In this document: in pieces, positions 16,088 to 24,585 of the stretch
How positions within the stretch are numbered: position 1 is the first letter of the stretch
How the letters are laid out: each line of letters starts with the position of its first letter
From: Kitasatospora sp. GAS204B
Lineage (GTDB): Bacteria > Actinomycetota > Actinomycetes > Streptomycetales > Streptomycetaceae
DNA: 64,000 bases
Direction: 5' to 3'
Assembly (NCBI RefSeq): GCF_029892155.1
Contig: NZ_JARZAG010000018.1
Span: 1-64,000, forward strand
Notes under the pieces: model-generated
The model's database searches: none
Seen by the model: only the letters and a program-made list of their open reading frames with translations
What the model was told of the DNA's origin: nothing
Program-made: the position numbers and the translations under genes

Positions 16088-17665
16088 GTGTACCGCTGGA
16101 GAGCGCTGATCGTCCTGGGGACGGCCCAGTTCCTGATGGTGCTGGACGCCGCGGTGATGAACGTGTCGATCAGCCAGCTGGTCGAGGACTTCCACACCGA
16201 GGTGACGGCGATCCAGGCGGTGATCACGCTCTACACGCTGGTGATGGCCGCCTTCATGATCACCGGCGGCAAGCTCGGCGACATGTTCGGCCGCCGGCGG
16301 ATGTTCATCACCGGACTGGTGATCTACGGCGTCGGCTCCGCGCTGACCGCCGTCGCGCCCACGCTCTGGGTGCTGACGCTCGGCTGGTCGGTGATCGAGG
16401 GGCTCGGCGCGGCTCTGGTGCTGCCGGCCCTCGCGGCCCTGGTGGCCGGCGCCTACCACGGCCGCGAGCGCGCGGTCGCGTACGGGGTGATCGGCGGGCT
16501 GGCCGGCGCCGGAATCGCGGTGGGACCGCTGCTCGGCGGCTGGCTGACCACCTACCTGACCTGGCGGCTGGTCTTCGCCGGCGAGGTGGTGCTGGTGGTG
16601 GCCATCGTGGCGCTGATGCGGTGGATCGCGCCGGAACCGGCGCCGGAGCGGCACGCGCCACTGGACCTGGTCGGCACCGTGCTGTCCGTGGTCGGGCTGG
16701 CACTCATGGTGCTGGCCGTCCTGCAGAGCGGCACCTGGGGCTGGCTGCAGCCGCGCAATCCGCCGTTCACCGTGCTCGGCTACTCCCCCACGCTGTTCGC
16801 CCTCGCGCTGGGTGCCGTGATCATGTGGGTGTTCTGCTGGTGGGAGCAGCGGCAGGAGTATCCGCTGGTGCGGCTCAGCCTGTTCGGCATCCCGGTGCTG
16901 CGCTCCGGGCTGCTGATGCTCTTCAGCCAGAACCTGGTCCTGCTGGGTCTGTTCTTCGTGATTCCGCTCTATCTGCAGGTGGTCCAGAGCCTCGACGCCT
17001 TCCAGACCGGGCTGCGCCTGCTGCCGGTCTCGATCACCATGCTGGTCGCCTCGCTCGGCGGCTCGCGCCTGGGCCGGTTCGCCGCACCGCGGACGGTGGT
17101 GCGGATCGGGCTGCTGGTGCTGCTGATCGCCACCGTCTGGCTGATCGGCACGATCAAGCCGTCGCTGGACGACGTGTCGTTCGCGCTGGCCATGGCGCTG
17201 CTGGGGCTCGGCATGGGCCTGCTCGCCTCGCAGCTGGGCAACGTGGTGCAGTCGAGCGTGGGCGGGGCGGATCGCAGCGAGGTGGGCGGGCTGCAGTACA
17301 CCGCGCAGAACCTGGGCTCCTCGGTGGGAACCGCGCTGAGCGGGGCGATCCTGATCGGCGCGCTGGCCACCGCGTTCACCAACGACATCGCCGACAACCC
17401 GCAGATCTCGGCGGACGTGCGTCAGGAGGCCGGGATCCGGATGGAGGCGGGGATCAAGTTCATCCCCGCCGACCAGGTCGCCGCCGCGCTGGCGACCAGC
17501 ACGGTCCCACCCGACCAGGCGGCCGCGTTGGTCGACTCCTACCGCAGGGCCCAACTGGACGGGCTGAAGGCGGCGCTGCTGGCCGTCGCCGTGATCACCG
17601 TGGCCGCCGCCGCGTTCACCGGCAAGCTGCCGGCGGAGCGGACGACGGAGCAGACCGCGGCCTGA
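16088..17665 (+). CDS. MFS multidrug exporter, DHA2 (14-TM) family
   Basis: Protein of 525 aa, integral membrane drug:H+ antiporter of the EmrB/QacA type with 14 predicted helices. Motif D at the first helix (MVLDAAVMNVSISQL), motif A in GGKLGDMFGRRRMFI and motif C in GLAGAGIAVGPLLGGWL are all present. The hydrophilic stretch before the last helix (about 440-495) is typical. GTG at 16088 follows GGAGGT closely. No adjacent regulator gene is co-oriented, so the inducer is unknown. Confidence 0.88.
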   Translation: MYRWRALIVLGTAQFLMVLDAAVMNVSISQLVEDFHTEVTAIQAVITLYTLVMAAFMITGGKLGDMFGRRRMFITGLVIYGVGSALTAVAPTLWVLTLGWSVIEGLGAALVLPALAALVAGAYHGRERAVAYGVIGGLAGAGIAVGPLLGGWLTTYLTWRLVFAGEVVLVVAIVALMRWIAPEPAPERHAPLDLVGTVLSVVGLALMVLAVLQSGTWGWLQPRNPPFTVLGYSPTLFALALGAVIMWVFCWWEQRQEYPLVRLSLFGIPVLRSGLLMLFSQNLVLLGLFFVIPLYLQVVQSLDAFQTGLRLLPVSITMLVASLGGSRLGRFAAPRTVVRIGLLVLLIATVWLIGTIKPSLDDVSFALAMALLGLGMGLLASQLGNVVQSSVGGADRSEVGGLQYTAQNLGSSVGTALSGAILIGALATAFTNDIADNPQISADVRQEAGIRMEAGIKFIPADQVAAALATSTVPPDQAAALVDSYRRAQLDGLKAALLAVAVITVAAAAFTGKLPAERTTEQTAA

Positions 17666-17752
17666 GCGGACGGACCAGCGCGACAGCGGGCCCCGGCCGG
17701 ACCTGCGGGTCTACAGTGGGCAGAAGATCACGCGGCCAGGCGGGGGTGACGG

Positions 17753-18403
17753 ATGACCTCGGCACTCAACTTGACCAACGGCTCCTCACTGCTCGCCGCC
17801 TACGGCGCGCTCGCGGTGCTGCTGGTGACCTTCGTCGAGGCCGGATTCCTGGTGGTGGGGTTCTTCGTTCCAGGCGACACCCTGCTCTTCCCTGCCGGGG
17901 TGCTCTGTGCCTCCGCGCCCACGGCCGCCGAGCACCACGGCCCGTACCTCACGCTCTGGCAGGTGCTGCTCTGCGCGGCGGTCGGGGCGATCGCCGGGGC
18001 GCAGCTGGGCTTCATGATCGGGCGGCACGGCGGTCAGGCGCTGCTCTCCCGCAGCCGCAGCACCCGGCTGAAGCGCACGGCCGTGCGGTCGGAGGAACTG
18101 CTGGAACGTTACGGCCAGCGCAAGGCGATCGTGCTCGGCCGGTTCATCCCGCTGGTGCGCTCGGTGCTCGCACCGCTGGCCGGCGCCCTGCGCGTGCCGG
18201 TGCGGACCTTCACGCTCTGGCAGGTGGTCGGCGGGCTGCTCTGGACACAGACCACGATCCTGGCGGGTTACGCCCTGGGCAGTTCGGTGCCGGGGATCGA
18301 CAACTACCTGCTGCCGGTGGTGCTGGGGCTGGTGGTGCTGTCGGCACTGCCACTGCTCTTCACCCGGCGCAAGAACGACGCGAGCACGCGCCCCGACCGG
18401 TGA
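17753..18403 (+). CDS. DedA family membrane protein
   Basis: Protein of 216 aa of the DedA/VTT superfamily, implicated elsewhere in undecaprenyl-phosphate or phospholipid translocation and membrane homeostasis. It has the signature E-x-G-x-x-x-x-x-x-P-G-[DE] at EAGFLVVGFFVPGDTLLFPAG, and F-[GR]-x-x-x-P-x-x-R at LGRFIPLVRSVLAPLAGA. Four to five membrane helices. GGGGGTG precedes the ATG. Its last codons overlap one arm of the terminator at 18380-18422. Confidence 0.88.
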   Translation: MTSALNLTNGSSLLAAYGALAVLLVTFVEAGFLVVGFFVPGDTLLFPAGVLCASAPTAAEHHGPYLTLWQVLLCAAVGAIAGAQLGFMIGRHGGQALLSRSRSTRLKRTAVRSEELLERYGQRKAIVLGRFIPLVRSVLAPLAGALRVPVRTFTLWQVVGGLLWTQTTILAGYALGSSVPGIDNYLLPVVLGLVVLSALPLLFTRRKNDASTRPDR

Positions 18404-18422
18404 GGAGGGGACGCGTGCTCGC
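18380..18422. terminator. bidirectional terminator hairpin
   Basis: A 15-16 bp stem with one mismatch (18380-18394 with 18407-18422; core GCGAGCACGCG / CGCGTGCTCGC) between the convergent dedA-like and transglycosylase genes. The left arm lies in the last codons of the DedA gene. Confidence 0.6.
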
Positions 18423-18470
18423 GGGTGCTGCGGGGCGCTACCGGCTGATCAGCAGGTGATCAGAGCCTGA

Positions 18471-18860
18471 TCAGTAGTTGTGGTGGATCTGCCAGTAGTC
18501 CCAGGCCTGGTTCGGGCTGCCGTAGCGGGCGTTCATGTAGTCGTACGCCCACTTGATCTGGGTGGTGGGGTTGGTCTGCCAGTCCGCGCCGGCCGAGGCC
18601 ATCTTGTTGCCCGGCAGCGCCTGGGCCAGCCCGTAGGCGCCCGAGGACGGGTTGGTGGCGGTCACGTTCCAACCGCTCTCGTGGGTGATGATCTGGTCGA
18701 ACGAGGCGAGCTGGTTGGCGGGCACGATGCTGGCGGCGATCGACTGCGGGGTCTCGGCGAACGCGGCGCTGGGGGCCACGGCCGCGCCGAGCACGGCGAT
18801 ACCGGCGGCGGAGACGAGCAGGGCGGCGGACTTGCGCATGCGGGTGGTGATCACGGGCAT
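18471..18860 (-). CDS. small secreted lytic transglycosylase (SLT-like)
   Basis: Protein of 129 aa. A signal peptide ends at AFA-E (about residue 35). The mature part is a minimal goose-lysozyme/SLT-like fold: the catalytic Glu lies in IITHESGWNVTATNPSSGAYGLAQALPGNKM, with the A-Y-G-L-A-Q signature, followed by WAYDYMNARYGSPNQAWDYW. It would cleave peptidoglycan outside the cell, in growth or spore germination. The start at 18860 is uncertain (TTG 18878 and ATG 18839 are alternatives). It is preceded by a long structured leader with a strong promoter. Confidence 0.85.
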   Translation of the reverse strand: MPVITTRMRKSAALLVSAAGIAVLGAAVAPSAAFAETPQSIAASIVPANQLASFDQIITHESGWNVTATNPSSGAYGLAQALPGNKMASAGADWQTNPTTQIKWAYDYMNARYGSPNQAWDYWQIHHNY

Positions 18861-19031
18861 GGGGGAGTTCGACCTCAATCAGGTGGGGGCGCCACCATCC
18901 CCCGTAACGACCGCGGGCACGCCACAGCGTGGCCCGACGATCAGGGAATGCGGCACCAGGCGACCCCGCACAGTGCGGGGGCCGGACGGAATCCGCGTCA
19001 CCCGGAGGACCCGGGCACCGCGGCTGGCGAC
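18861..19031 (-). ncRNA. structured 5' leader, candidate cis-regulatory RNA
   Basis: About 170 nt between the predicted transcription start (~19030) and the transglycosylase start. On the minus strand it holds a series of perfect short stems: CCCGG/CCGGG, CCCCGCAC/GTGCGGGG (1-nt loop), GCCAC/GTGGC and GGTGG/CCACC. Cell-wall hydrolase genes of streptomycetes are often governed by leader riboswitches of the c-di-AMP (ydaO) class, but I do not see that class's conserved 3' segment, so the identity is open. Confidence 0.45.
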
Positions 19032-19037
19032 TTAGCC

Positions 19038-19067
19038 ATTGTTAGCGCGGCCCAAGACCCCCGCCAA
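19038..19067 (-). promoter_or_regulatory. promoter of the transglycosylase leader
   Basis: TTGGCG (-35, 19067 to 19062) and TAACAA(T) (-10, 19044 to 19038) are spaced by 17 nt on the minus strand, placing the transcription start about 170 nt before the gene. Confidence 0.55.
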
Positions 19068-19077
19068 GAGCCCTTGT

Positions 19078-19094
19078 TACGACGCCGCGTCGTA
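19078..19094. promoter_or_regulatory. palindromic operator candidate TACGACGC-N-GCGTCGTA
   Basis: Perfect 8-bp arms around one central base, 11 bp upstream of the -35 box of the transglycosylase promoter, a position suited to an activator. The regulator is unknown. The remaining 19095-19387 is a C-rich, AT-interrupted spacer in which I see no gene. Confidence 0.4.
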
Positions 19095-19387
19095 GCAAAC
19101 CGGCCTCACTTGACCGTCCGAGCGCCACCGCTACCCCCCGCAAATCACCCCAAACCATCCTTTTTCAGACGTCCGCTCCCCCGCTTGACCAGGACAAACA
19201 CCCACACCCCCGACAGCCGCCCCACCGACACCCCCACCCACCCCGCCAAACCTCGAAAACAGGCAACGATCGGGCGTAGTAGACGCGAAAGGCACGTGAG
19301 CACCGTCACCGAGCACCCGGGCGAAATGTCCCTTTTGAAGTGATCTGGGGCACTAGAAATGGCCTGCCCGGCCGCGCTCAGCCGGGC

Positions 19388-20203
19388 TCAGCCGGGCTCA
19401 GCCGCGCCGTCGGCCGGCCCGAACCGCAGCTCCACCCCGATGCCGAAGTGGTCCGAGAGGTACTCCTCCCGTCCGTCCGCCAGCCGCACCGCCTCCCGCA
19501 GCACCACCGCCGCCCGCGACCGCACCGCCTGCGCGGGCGGCACGGAGAGCAGTACCTGGTCGATGGCCGGGGGATCCGGCCAGCGCGCCGTCGGCCGGTA
19601 GGTCGGCTCGCGATGTCCCGCCAGCAGGTCGCGCAGCCCCGTGGCACGGACGAAGTCGCGGTACGTCGCGCAGTCGCGCGGGACGTTGAAGTCCCCGGCG
19701 ACCACCAGCGGCCCGGCGGGCCCGGTGAGCTCCGCCGCCCGCACGACGCCGCCGAGCTGCCGCAGCTCCGCCGCCTCGACCCGGGTGTAGCGGTTCGCGG
19801 CGGACCAGTCGTCGTCGCGGTTGGCGCTCAGATGGGTGTTCACCACCGTCAGCGGCAGGTCGCCGACCCGATGGCGGGTCACCAGCACCCCCTTGAGCAT
19901 CAGCCACTCGCGCCGGACCGGCCGGGCCGGCCGGAACAGGGTGAACTCCTGCCCGGTGAGCGGCAGTCGGGAGAGCGTGACCAGGCCGCCCCGGACGATC
20001 GGGAAGGCGGGCGCGTAGCCGACCTGGTGGTACGAGCGGGCCACCCGGCGCAGCGCGGCCAGGTTGCGCGCCGACGTCACCTCCTGCAGGCAGACGATGT
20101 CGTACTCCGAGCGCTCCAGCACCTCGCCGAGCGCGCGGAGTCTGGCCCGGGCGCTGCCGCGGAAGAGCGTGTTGAACGTCAACAGGCGTACCGTGCCGGT
20201 CAC
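19388..20203 (-). CDS. endonuclease/exonuclease/phosphatase family protein
   Basis: Protein of 271 aa with the DNase I-like fold. Family motifs in order: LTFNTLFRG (first strand Asn), DIVCLQEV (metal-binding Glu), VVNTHLSAN, VVAGDFNVPR (Asp/Asn of the active site), and a C-terminal YLSDHFGIGVEL (catalytic Asp-His). It should be a Mg2+-dependent phosphodiesterase or phosphatase; the substrate may be nucleic acid, phospholipid or inositol phosphate. There is no signal peptide. GTG at 20203 follows GAGGG. Divergent from the glycosyltransferase gene. Confidence 0.85.
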   Translation of the reverse strand: MTGTVRLLTFNTLFRGSARARLRALGEVLERSEYDIVCLQEVTSARNLAALRRVARSYHQVGYAPAFPIVRGGLVTLSRLPLTGQEFTLFRPARPVRREWLMLKGVLVTRHRVGDLPLTVVNTHLSANRDDDWSAANRYTRVEAAELRQLGGVVRAAELTGPAGPLVVAGDFNVPRDCATYRDFVRATGLRDLLAGHREPTYRPTARWPDPPAIDQVLLSVPPAQAVRSRAAVVLREAVRLADGREEYLSDHFGIGVELRFGPADGAAEPG

Positions 20204-20470
20204 TCTGCCCTCGCCCCCAGACTGCGCCCCGATCGCGGCGACCTGGGCCGAGCGTAGGCCCTCCCGGCCCTCCCGGCGCTCCCGCCCCACCGCCGGGCGA
20301 AGTTCACCCAGTGGCCGTTCAACGCTCACCCGAGTCGGTAGGCGGCCACGGTCGCGGCCTCCTACCGTACGGGCACAAGGCGCGAGCGGACGGCCGGGAT
20401 CGGCACCGCTCGGACGCCGCGCTCGGCCGTGCCCAGGCCGAGTCCCCTCGTCGAGCGGAAGATCGATCCA

Positions 20471-21772
20471 ATGCGGGTACTTGAGCAGGCCTCCTCGCTG
20501 GGCAGCACTCCGGCCGCCCCGTCCGCAGGTGTCGGGGCCGGTCCGCTGCGCGCGCTGGTGATCACCGGCAGTGTCGGCGCCGGCCACAACGGCGCGGCGT
20601 TCGAGTTGGTCCGGCGGCTGGCCGCGCAGGGTGTCGAGGCCGACTGCCGCGACTACCTCGACGCGCTGCCCCGGCGCTACCAGCGCCTGCTGCGCGACGG
20701 CTACGAGTTCAGCGCCAGCCGGACGCCGTGGGCCTTCGAGTGGCTGTTCCGCAGCGAGGAGCGCGAGTCGCTGGTGCGCTCCCTCACGATGCACCTCTGC
20801 CGGCTGGCCGCACGGGAGTCGGCGCGCTGGGTCGCCGGGGACTACGACGTGGTGGTGACCACCTTCCCGTTCGCCGCGCAGACACTCGGCATGCTGAAGG
20901 AGGACGGCACGCTGACCGCGCCCACGGTCTGCTACCTCACCGACCCCGCGCCGCACCGGCTCTGGGTGCACCCCCGGCTCGACGCGCACCTGACGGTCAC
21001 CCGGGCCACCGCCACCGAGGGCAGCCTGCGGTACGGCGTGCCGATGGCGGCGGCCGGGCCGCTCGCCCCCGCCGCCTTCGGTGAGCGCCCCGACCCGGCG
21101 GCCAGCGCGGCGCTGCGGGCCGAACTCGGCGTGCCGCCGCAGCGGCGGATGGCGCTGCTGGTGACCGGCTCGCTGGGGCTCGGTGACGTGATGTCCGCCG
21201 TCCAGGCGCTGCGCGCCGCCGAGGACACCGTGCCCGTGGTGCTGTGCGGGCGCAACGAGCGGCTGCGGCAGCGGATCGCGGCGCTGCCCGGTGTGGTGGC
21301 GCTGGGCTGGCGCACCGATGTGCCCGCGCTGATGGCGGCCGCCGATGTGCTGGTGCACAACGCGGGCGGGCTCTCGCTGACCGAGGCGCTGGTCGCGGGC
21401 CTGCCCGCGGTCAGTTACGAGGTGCTGTCCGGGCACGGTCGGGCGAACGCGGCCACCCTGGCCAAGGCCGGGCTGGCGCCCTGGCCGCGCGACCCCGCGC
21501 AGCTGTCCCAGGCGCTGGCCCGGCAGGCCGCCCGCGGCCGGGTCCACCTGCCGCCGCTGCCCGAGCGGCAGCAGGCCGCCGCCGTGGTGGCCGAGTTGGG
21601 CCGGGCGTGGCGCGAGCAGGGTCAGCGCCACCCCGAGCAGGCGCCGGAGGCACGCGAGGGGTCGCGCGAACGGAGCGTGCTGCGACTGCGCCGCAGGCGG
21701 TCGGCCGCCCGCGCGACGGTGGGCGCCGAGGCGCTCGCCGAGCCGGCCGCGAGTTCGGGCCGGATCTCCTGA
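20471..21772 (+). CDS. glycosyltransferase, MGDG synthase/MurG-like (GT28)
   Basis: Protein of 433 aa. The N-terminal domain begins ALVITGSVGAGHNGAAFELVRRL, the G-x-G-H signature of MGDG-synthase-type enzymes, and the C-terminal domain has the nucleotide-sugar site LLVTGSLGLGDV...VLCGRNERLRQRI...VLVHNAGGLSLTEALVAGLPAV. It probably adds a sugar from a UDP- or GDP-donor to a membrane lipid or natural product. The last ~55 residues are a basic R-rich tail. GGAAG lies 9 nt before the ATG. The 20204-20470 gap carries a TACCGT-like -10. Confidence 0.85.
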   Translation: MRVLEQASSLGSTPAAPSAGVGAGPLRALVITGSVGAGHNGAAFELVRRLAAQGVEADCRDYLDALPRRYQRLLRDGYEFSASRTPWAFEWLFRSEERESLVRSLTMHLCRLAARESARWVAGDYDVVVTTFPFAAQTLGMLKEDGTLTAPTVCYLTDPAPHRLWVHPRLDAHLTVTRATATEGSLRYGVPMAAAGPLAPAAFGERPDPAASAALRAELGVPPQRRMALLVTGSLGLGDVMSAVQALRAAEDTVPVVLCGRNERLRQRIAALPGVVALGWRTDVPALMAAADVLVHNAGGLSLTEALVAGLPAVSYEVLSGHGRANAATLAKAGLAPWPRDPAQLSQALARQAARGRVHLPPLPERQQAAAVVAELGRAWREQGQRHPEQAPEAREGSRERSVLRLRRRRSAARATVGAEALAEPAASSGRIS

Positions 21773-21858
21773 CCTTGTGTCAGGAGTGCGAGCCGGGACG
21801 CCGGACACGGTCTCAGGGTTCATGGAGCGTTAATCTGTGAAGGGCTGAACACGCGTAC

Positions 21859-21864
21859 TATTCT
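21859..21864 (+). promoter_or_regulatory. -10 hexamer of a probably leaderless promoter (phosphoesterase gene)
   Basis: TATTCT ends 7 nt before the ATG at 21872, with no Shine-Dalgarno in between. Short AT-rich island in a G+C-rich context. Confidence 0.4.
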
Positions 21865-21871
21865 CGCGACC

Positions 21872-23392
21872 ATGTCAGCCATGGAACTCAGGGGACTCCG
21901 GCTCCGCCGGACGACGAATCGCCTCCGCCCGCGCCTCGCGGCCTCACTGGCCGCCGGGGCCCTGGCCGTCACCGGACTGGCCAGCGGCACCGGTGTGGGC
22001 ACGGCGGCGGCCGATTCGCACGGCTTCAAGCCGCCGAAGATCAAGCACGTCTGGGTCATCATGCTGGAGAACAAGTCGTACGAGGCTTCGTTCACCGGCC
22101 TGAACCAGAACAGCTACCTGTGGAAGACGCTGCCGCAGTACGGCGAGCTGCTGCGGCAGTACTACGGCACCGGGCACTACAGCCTGGACAACTACGTCAG
22201 CGCGGTCAGCGGCCAGGCCCCGAACGCGCAGACCCAGAACGACTGCCCGCAGTACACCAACGTCGCCCCCGGCACCCCGGCGGCCGACGGCCAGGTGCAC
22301 GCCACTTCCGGGTGCGTCTACCCCTCCTCGGTGTACACGCTCTTCAACCAGCTGGACGACAAGAACCTCAGCTGGAAGGCCTACATGCAGGAGATGGGCA
22401 ACACGCCCGGCCGCGAGGACCCGTACAAGTGCGGCGTCCCCGGTGACCCGTCCGGCGGCGGCGTGGTGGACCCGGGCGGCGCCACCGCTCAGGACCAGTA
22501 CGTGCCCAAGCACAACCCGACCGCCTGGTTCCACTCGCTGATCGACGACCCGCAGGAGTGCGCCCAGGTCGTGCCGCTGGACGGCCGCCCCGCCCAGACC
22601 GGGCACCCGGCGCTCAGCGGCCTCGCCCAGGACCTGCAGAGCGAGGACAGCACCCCGGCGTTCTCCTGGATCACCCCGGACAACTGCTCGGACGCGCACG
22701 ACTCGACCTGCAAGGGCGACAACGGCTCCGGTGACCCGAACAACCACCAGGGCGGCCTGTACGCCTCGGACCTCTTCCTGCAGAAGTGGATCCCGCAGAT
22801 CATGGCCTCGCCGGCCTTCCAGGACGGCGGCATGATCGACATCACCTTCGACGAGGCGTTCCCGCCCTACAAGCTCTACGGGAACTCCACCGCGGACTAC
22901 ACCGGCAACTCGGACCCCACGCTCAACACCCCGACCGACACCGCGCAGTCGGTGGTGGCGTGCTGCAACGAGCTGCCGGGCCCGAACGTCACCCAGCCCG
23001 GCGACCAGGCCTTCGGCCAGGACACCACCCCCGGTGGCGGCATCACCGGTTCGCTGCTGATCTCCCGCTACATCAAGCCGGGCACCATCAGCGACCAGCC
23101 GTACAACCACTACTCCTGGCTGCGCAGCATGGAGGACCTGTTCCGGGTCAACAAGGGCGGCACCGACGGCCACGGCCACCTCGGCTACGCCGCCATGCCG
23201 GGCCTGCGTCCGTTCGGCCCCGACGTGTACAACAACCCGAGCGGCAAGGCGATGCAGCCCGCCGCCATGGGCAGCAACGGCGTCTGGTCGGCCACCGGCC
23301 AGCAGCCGCAGGACCAGCCCCTCGTGCTGACGCCCGACTTCACCGGCGCCACCGCCACCGAGGACAGCCTGAAGCCGGGAGCCGGCAAGTGA
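21872..23392 (+). CDS. secreted alkaline-phosphatase-superfamily phosphoesterase
   Basis: Protein of 506 aa of the phosphoesterase family that includes bacterial phospholipase C and acid phosphatase AcpA. A twin-Arg-containing N-terminus (GLRLRRTTNRLRPR) and hydrophobic stretch ending at AAA-D (about residue 47) suggest secretion. KHVWVIMLENKSYEASF is the family's metal-site opening; DNYVSAVSGQAP holds the conserved Ser region; ITPDNCSDAHD and IDITFDEA supply late metal ligands; the C-terminal PYNHYSWLRSMEDLF is typical. It would release phosphate or cleave phospholipids. Overlaps the next gene (GTGA). Confidence 0.85.
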   Translation: MSAMELRGLRLRRTTNRLRPRLAASLAAGALAVTGLASGTGVGTAAADSHGFKPPKIKHVWVIMLENKSYEASFTGLNQNSYLWKTLPQYGELLRQYYGTGHYSLDNYVSAVSGQAPNAQTQNDCPQYTNVAPGTPAADGQVHATSGCVYPSSVYTLFNQLDDKNLSWKAYMQEMGNTPGREDPYKCGVPGDPSGGGVVDPGGATAQDQYVPKHNPTAWFHSLIDDPQECAQVVPLDGRPAQTGHPALSGLAQDLQSEDSTPAFSWITPDNCSDAHDSTCKGDNGSGDPNNHQGGLYASDLFLQKWIPQIMASPAFQDGGMIDITFDEAFPPYKLYGNSTADYTGNSDPTLNTPTDTAQSVVACCNELPGPNVTQPGDQAFGQDTTPGGGITGSLLISRYIKPGTISDQPYNHYSWLRSMEDLFRVNKGGTDGHGHLGYAAMPGLRPFGPDVYNNPSGKAMQPAAMGSNGVWSATGQQPQDQPLVLTPDFTGATATEDSLKPGAGK

Positions 23393-23973
23393 CCCACCGC
23401 TCCACCAGTCGAAGCCGCGCCCACCTCGGGCGCGGCTTCGGCCGCATCCTCGGCGCCGCGTCCGCCGGCCTGCTCGCGCTCACCCTGACCGCCGGCTGCG
23501 GCGGACCGCAGGACACCGTCAAGACACTCGGCAAGGTGCCGATCCCGACCCCGCCCGCGAGTCCGATCGTGCCCACCGCGGCCCCCGGTCACGCGCAGCT
23601 GGTCGCGATGGGCGATCCCGTCCAACTCGCCCTCGACGGCTGGCAGGGCCGGATCACCGCCACCGGCCCCGACCTCGTGAACGCCGCCCCCTCGCAGGGC
23701 GCCGCACCGAACTCCAGCTCGCCGGGCACGATCACCGTGGCGCTGAGCGTGCCGACGGGCAGTCAGCAGCTGAGCGCGGACTCGCTGGTCGCCACCGACG
23801 AGCTGAGCCACCCGATCGCCCTCACCCCCGACGCCGCGGCGGCGACGGCCACCCCGGGGCATGACGCGGTGCTGCACTTCTCGGGCACCTTCGCCGCCGG
23901 GCACGCGACGCTGACCTGGCGCCAGGCGGGAAAGCCGATCGCCACCTGGGACTTCGAGGTCGAGCTGGACTGA
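23389..23973 (+). CDS. putative lipoprotein
   Basis: Protein of 194 aa. The N-terminus is a lipoprotein signal peptide with lipobox LTAGC (Cys at about residue 37), then a P/T/A-rich tether and a single beta-rich domain without a known family. GTG at 23389 overlaps the stop of the phosphoesterase gene, so the two are translationally coupled. It may be a membrane-tethered partner of the secreted enzyme; that is inference from position only. Confidence 0.75.
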   Translation: MTHRSTSRSRAHLGRGFGRILGAASAGLLALTLTAGCGGPQDTVKTLGKVPIPTPPASPIVPTAAPGHAQLVAMGDPVQLALDGWQGRITATGPDLVNAAPSQGAAPNSSSPGTITVALSVPTGSQQLSADSLVATDELSHPIALTPDAAAATATPGHDAVLHFSGTFAAGHATLTWRQAGKPIATWDFEVELD

Positions 23974-24123
23974 GGTCGACTCTGGATGAAGGACATTTGG
24001 CGAAGCCATGGGCGCCCTTTGGTGCACTCTTGGTATACCGGAGACCATCCCCGTGGCTTCCCGACTTACGGTCGGTGCAGACGGGTCGTGGACGCGACCC
24101 GACTGACATGGGAGGTCTCAGGC

Positions 24124-24585
24124 ATGCGACGTACCATCACCAAGATCGGTAGTCTCGCGGCGGTCTCGATGTTCGCCCTGGCGCTGGCGCAGCCCGCCCA
24201 GGCGGCGCAGAGCAGCGGCGCGGGTGTGCGTCCGGCGGCCGATGCGGCGGCCTACTTCGAGTTCACCGACGGCACGGACACCTTCGTCTTCCAGCTCACC
24301 GACCCGGCCAGGATCCAGCAGGCCCGGGACATGCTGAGCGGCGTGGACACGGCGGACACCGGTGTGATGGGTACCGTCGTCAGCACCCCCGCCCCGTACA
24401 ACCAGCCCTGGAAGTACCAGCTCGACCCGAGCTCGGTGAAGTTCTTCGGCATGGCCACCGAGGTGTGCGACGCGAGCGTCTCCTACGTCAACGACCATCT
24501 GAGCGAGGTGGGTGGCGCGTTCCTGCCCCGCGCCACCTGGTGCCCCTGGCACTCGAAGCTGACCCGCGAGGTCACCGCGCCGTAA
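24124..24585 (+). CDS. secreted BP74-domain protein
   Basis: Protein of 153 aa. Signal peptide ending at AQA-A (about residue 28), then a domain whose order YFEFTDGTDTFVFQLTDPARIQQARDML...WKYQLDPSSVKFFGMATEVCDASVSYVNDHL...FLPRATWCPW matches the BP74-like N-terminal domain first seen in slime-mould calcium-dependent proteins. Two Cys flank the end and could form a disulfide. The function in bacteria is unknown. GGGAGGT lies 7 nt before the ATG. Its 3' end overlaps the convergent methyltransferase gene by 14 bp. Confidence 0.7.
   Translation: MRRTITKIGSLAAVSMFALALAQPAQAAQSSGAGVRPAADAAAYFEFTDGTDTFVFQLTDPARIQQARDMLSGVDTADTGVMGTVVSTPAPYNQPWKYQLDPSSVKFFGMATEVCDASVSYVNDHLSEVGGAFLPRATWCPWHSKLTREVTAP

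Noticed and set aside
18861-19031. ydaO (c-di-AMP) riboswitch call for the transglycosylase leader
   Set aside because: The location and stems are suggestive, but the conserved 3' segment around CAGCTAACCTCG is not there. Kept only as an unassigned structured leader.
19296-19343. 15-codon frame with AAAGG before a GTG
   Set aside because: Too short to judge, no downstream gene on that strand to regulate, and no conserved feature. It may be a chance frame.
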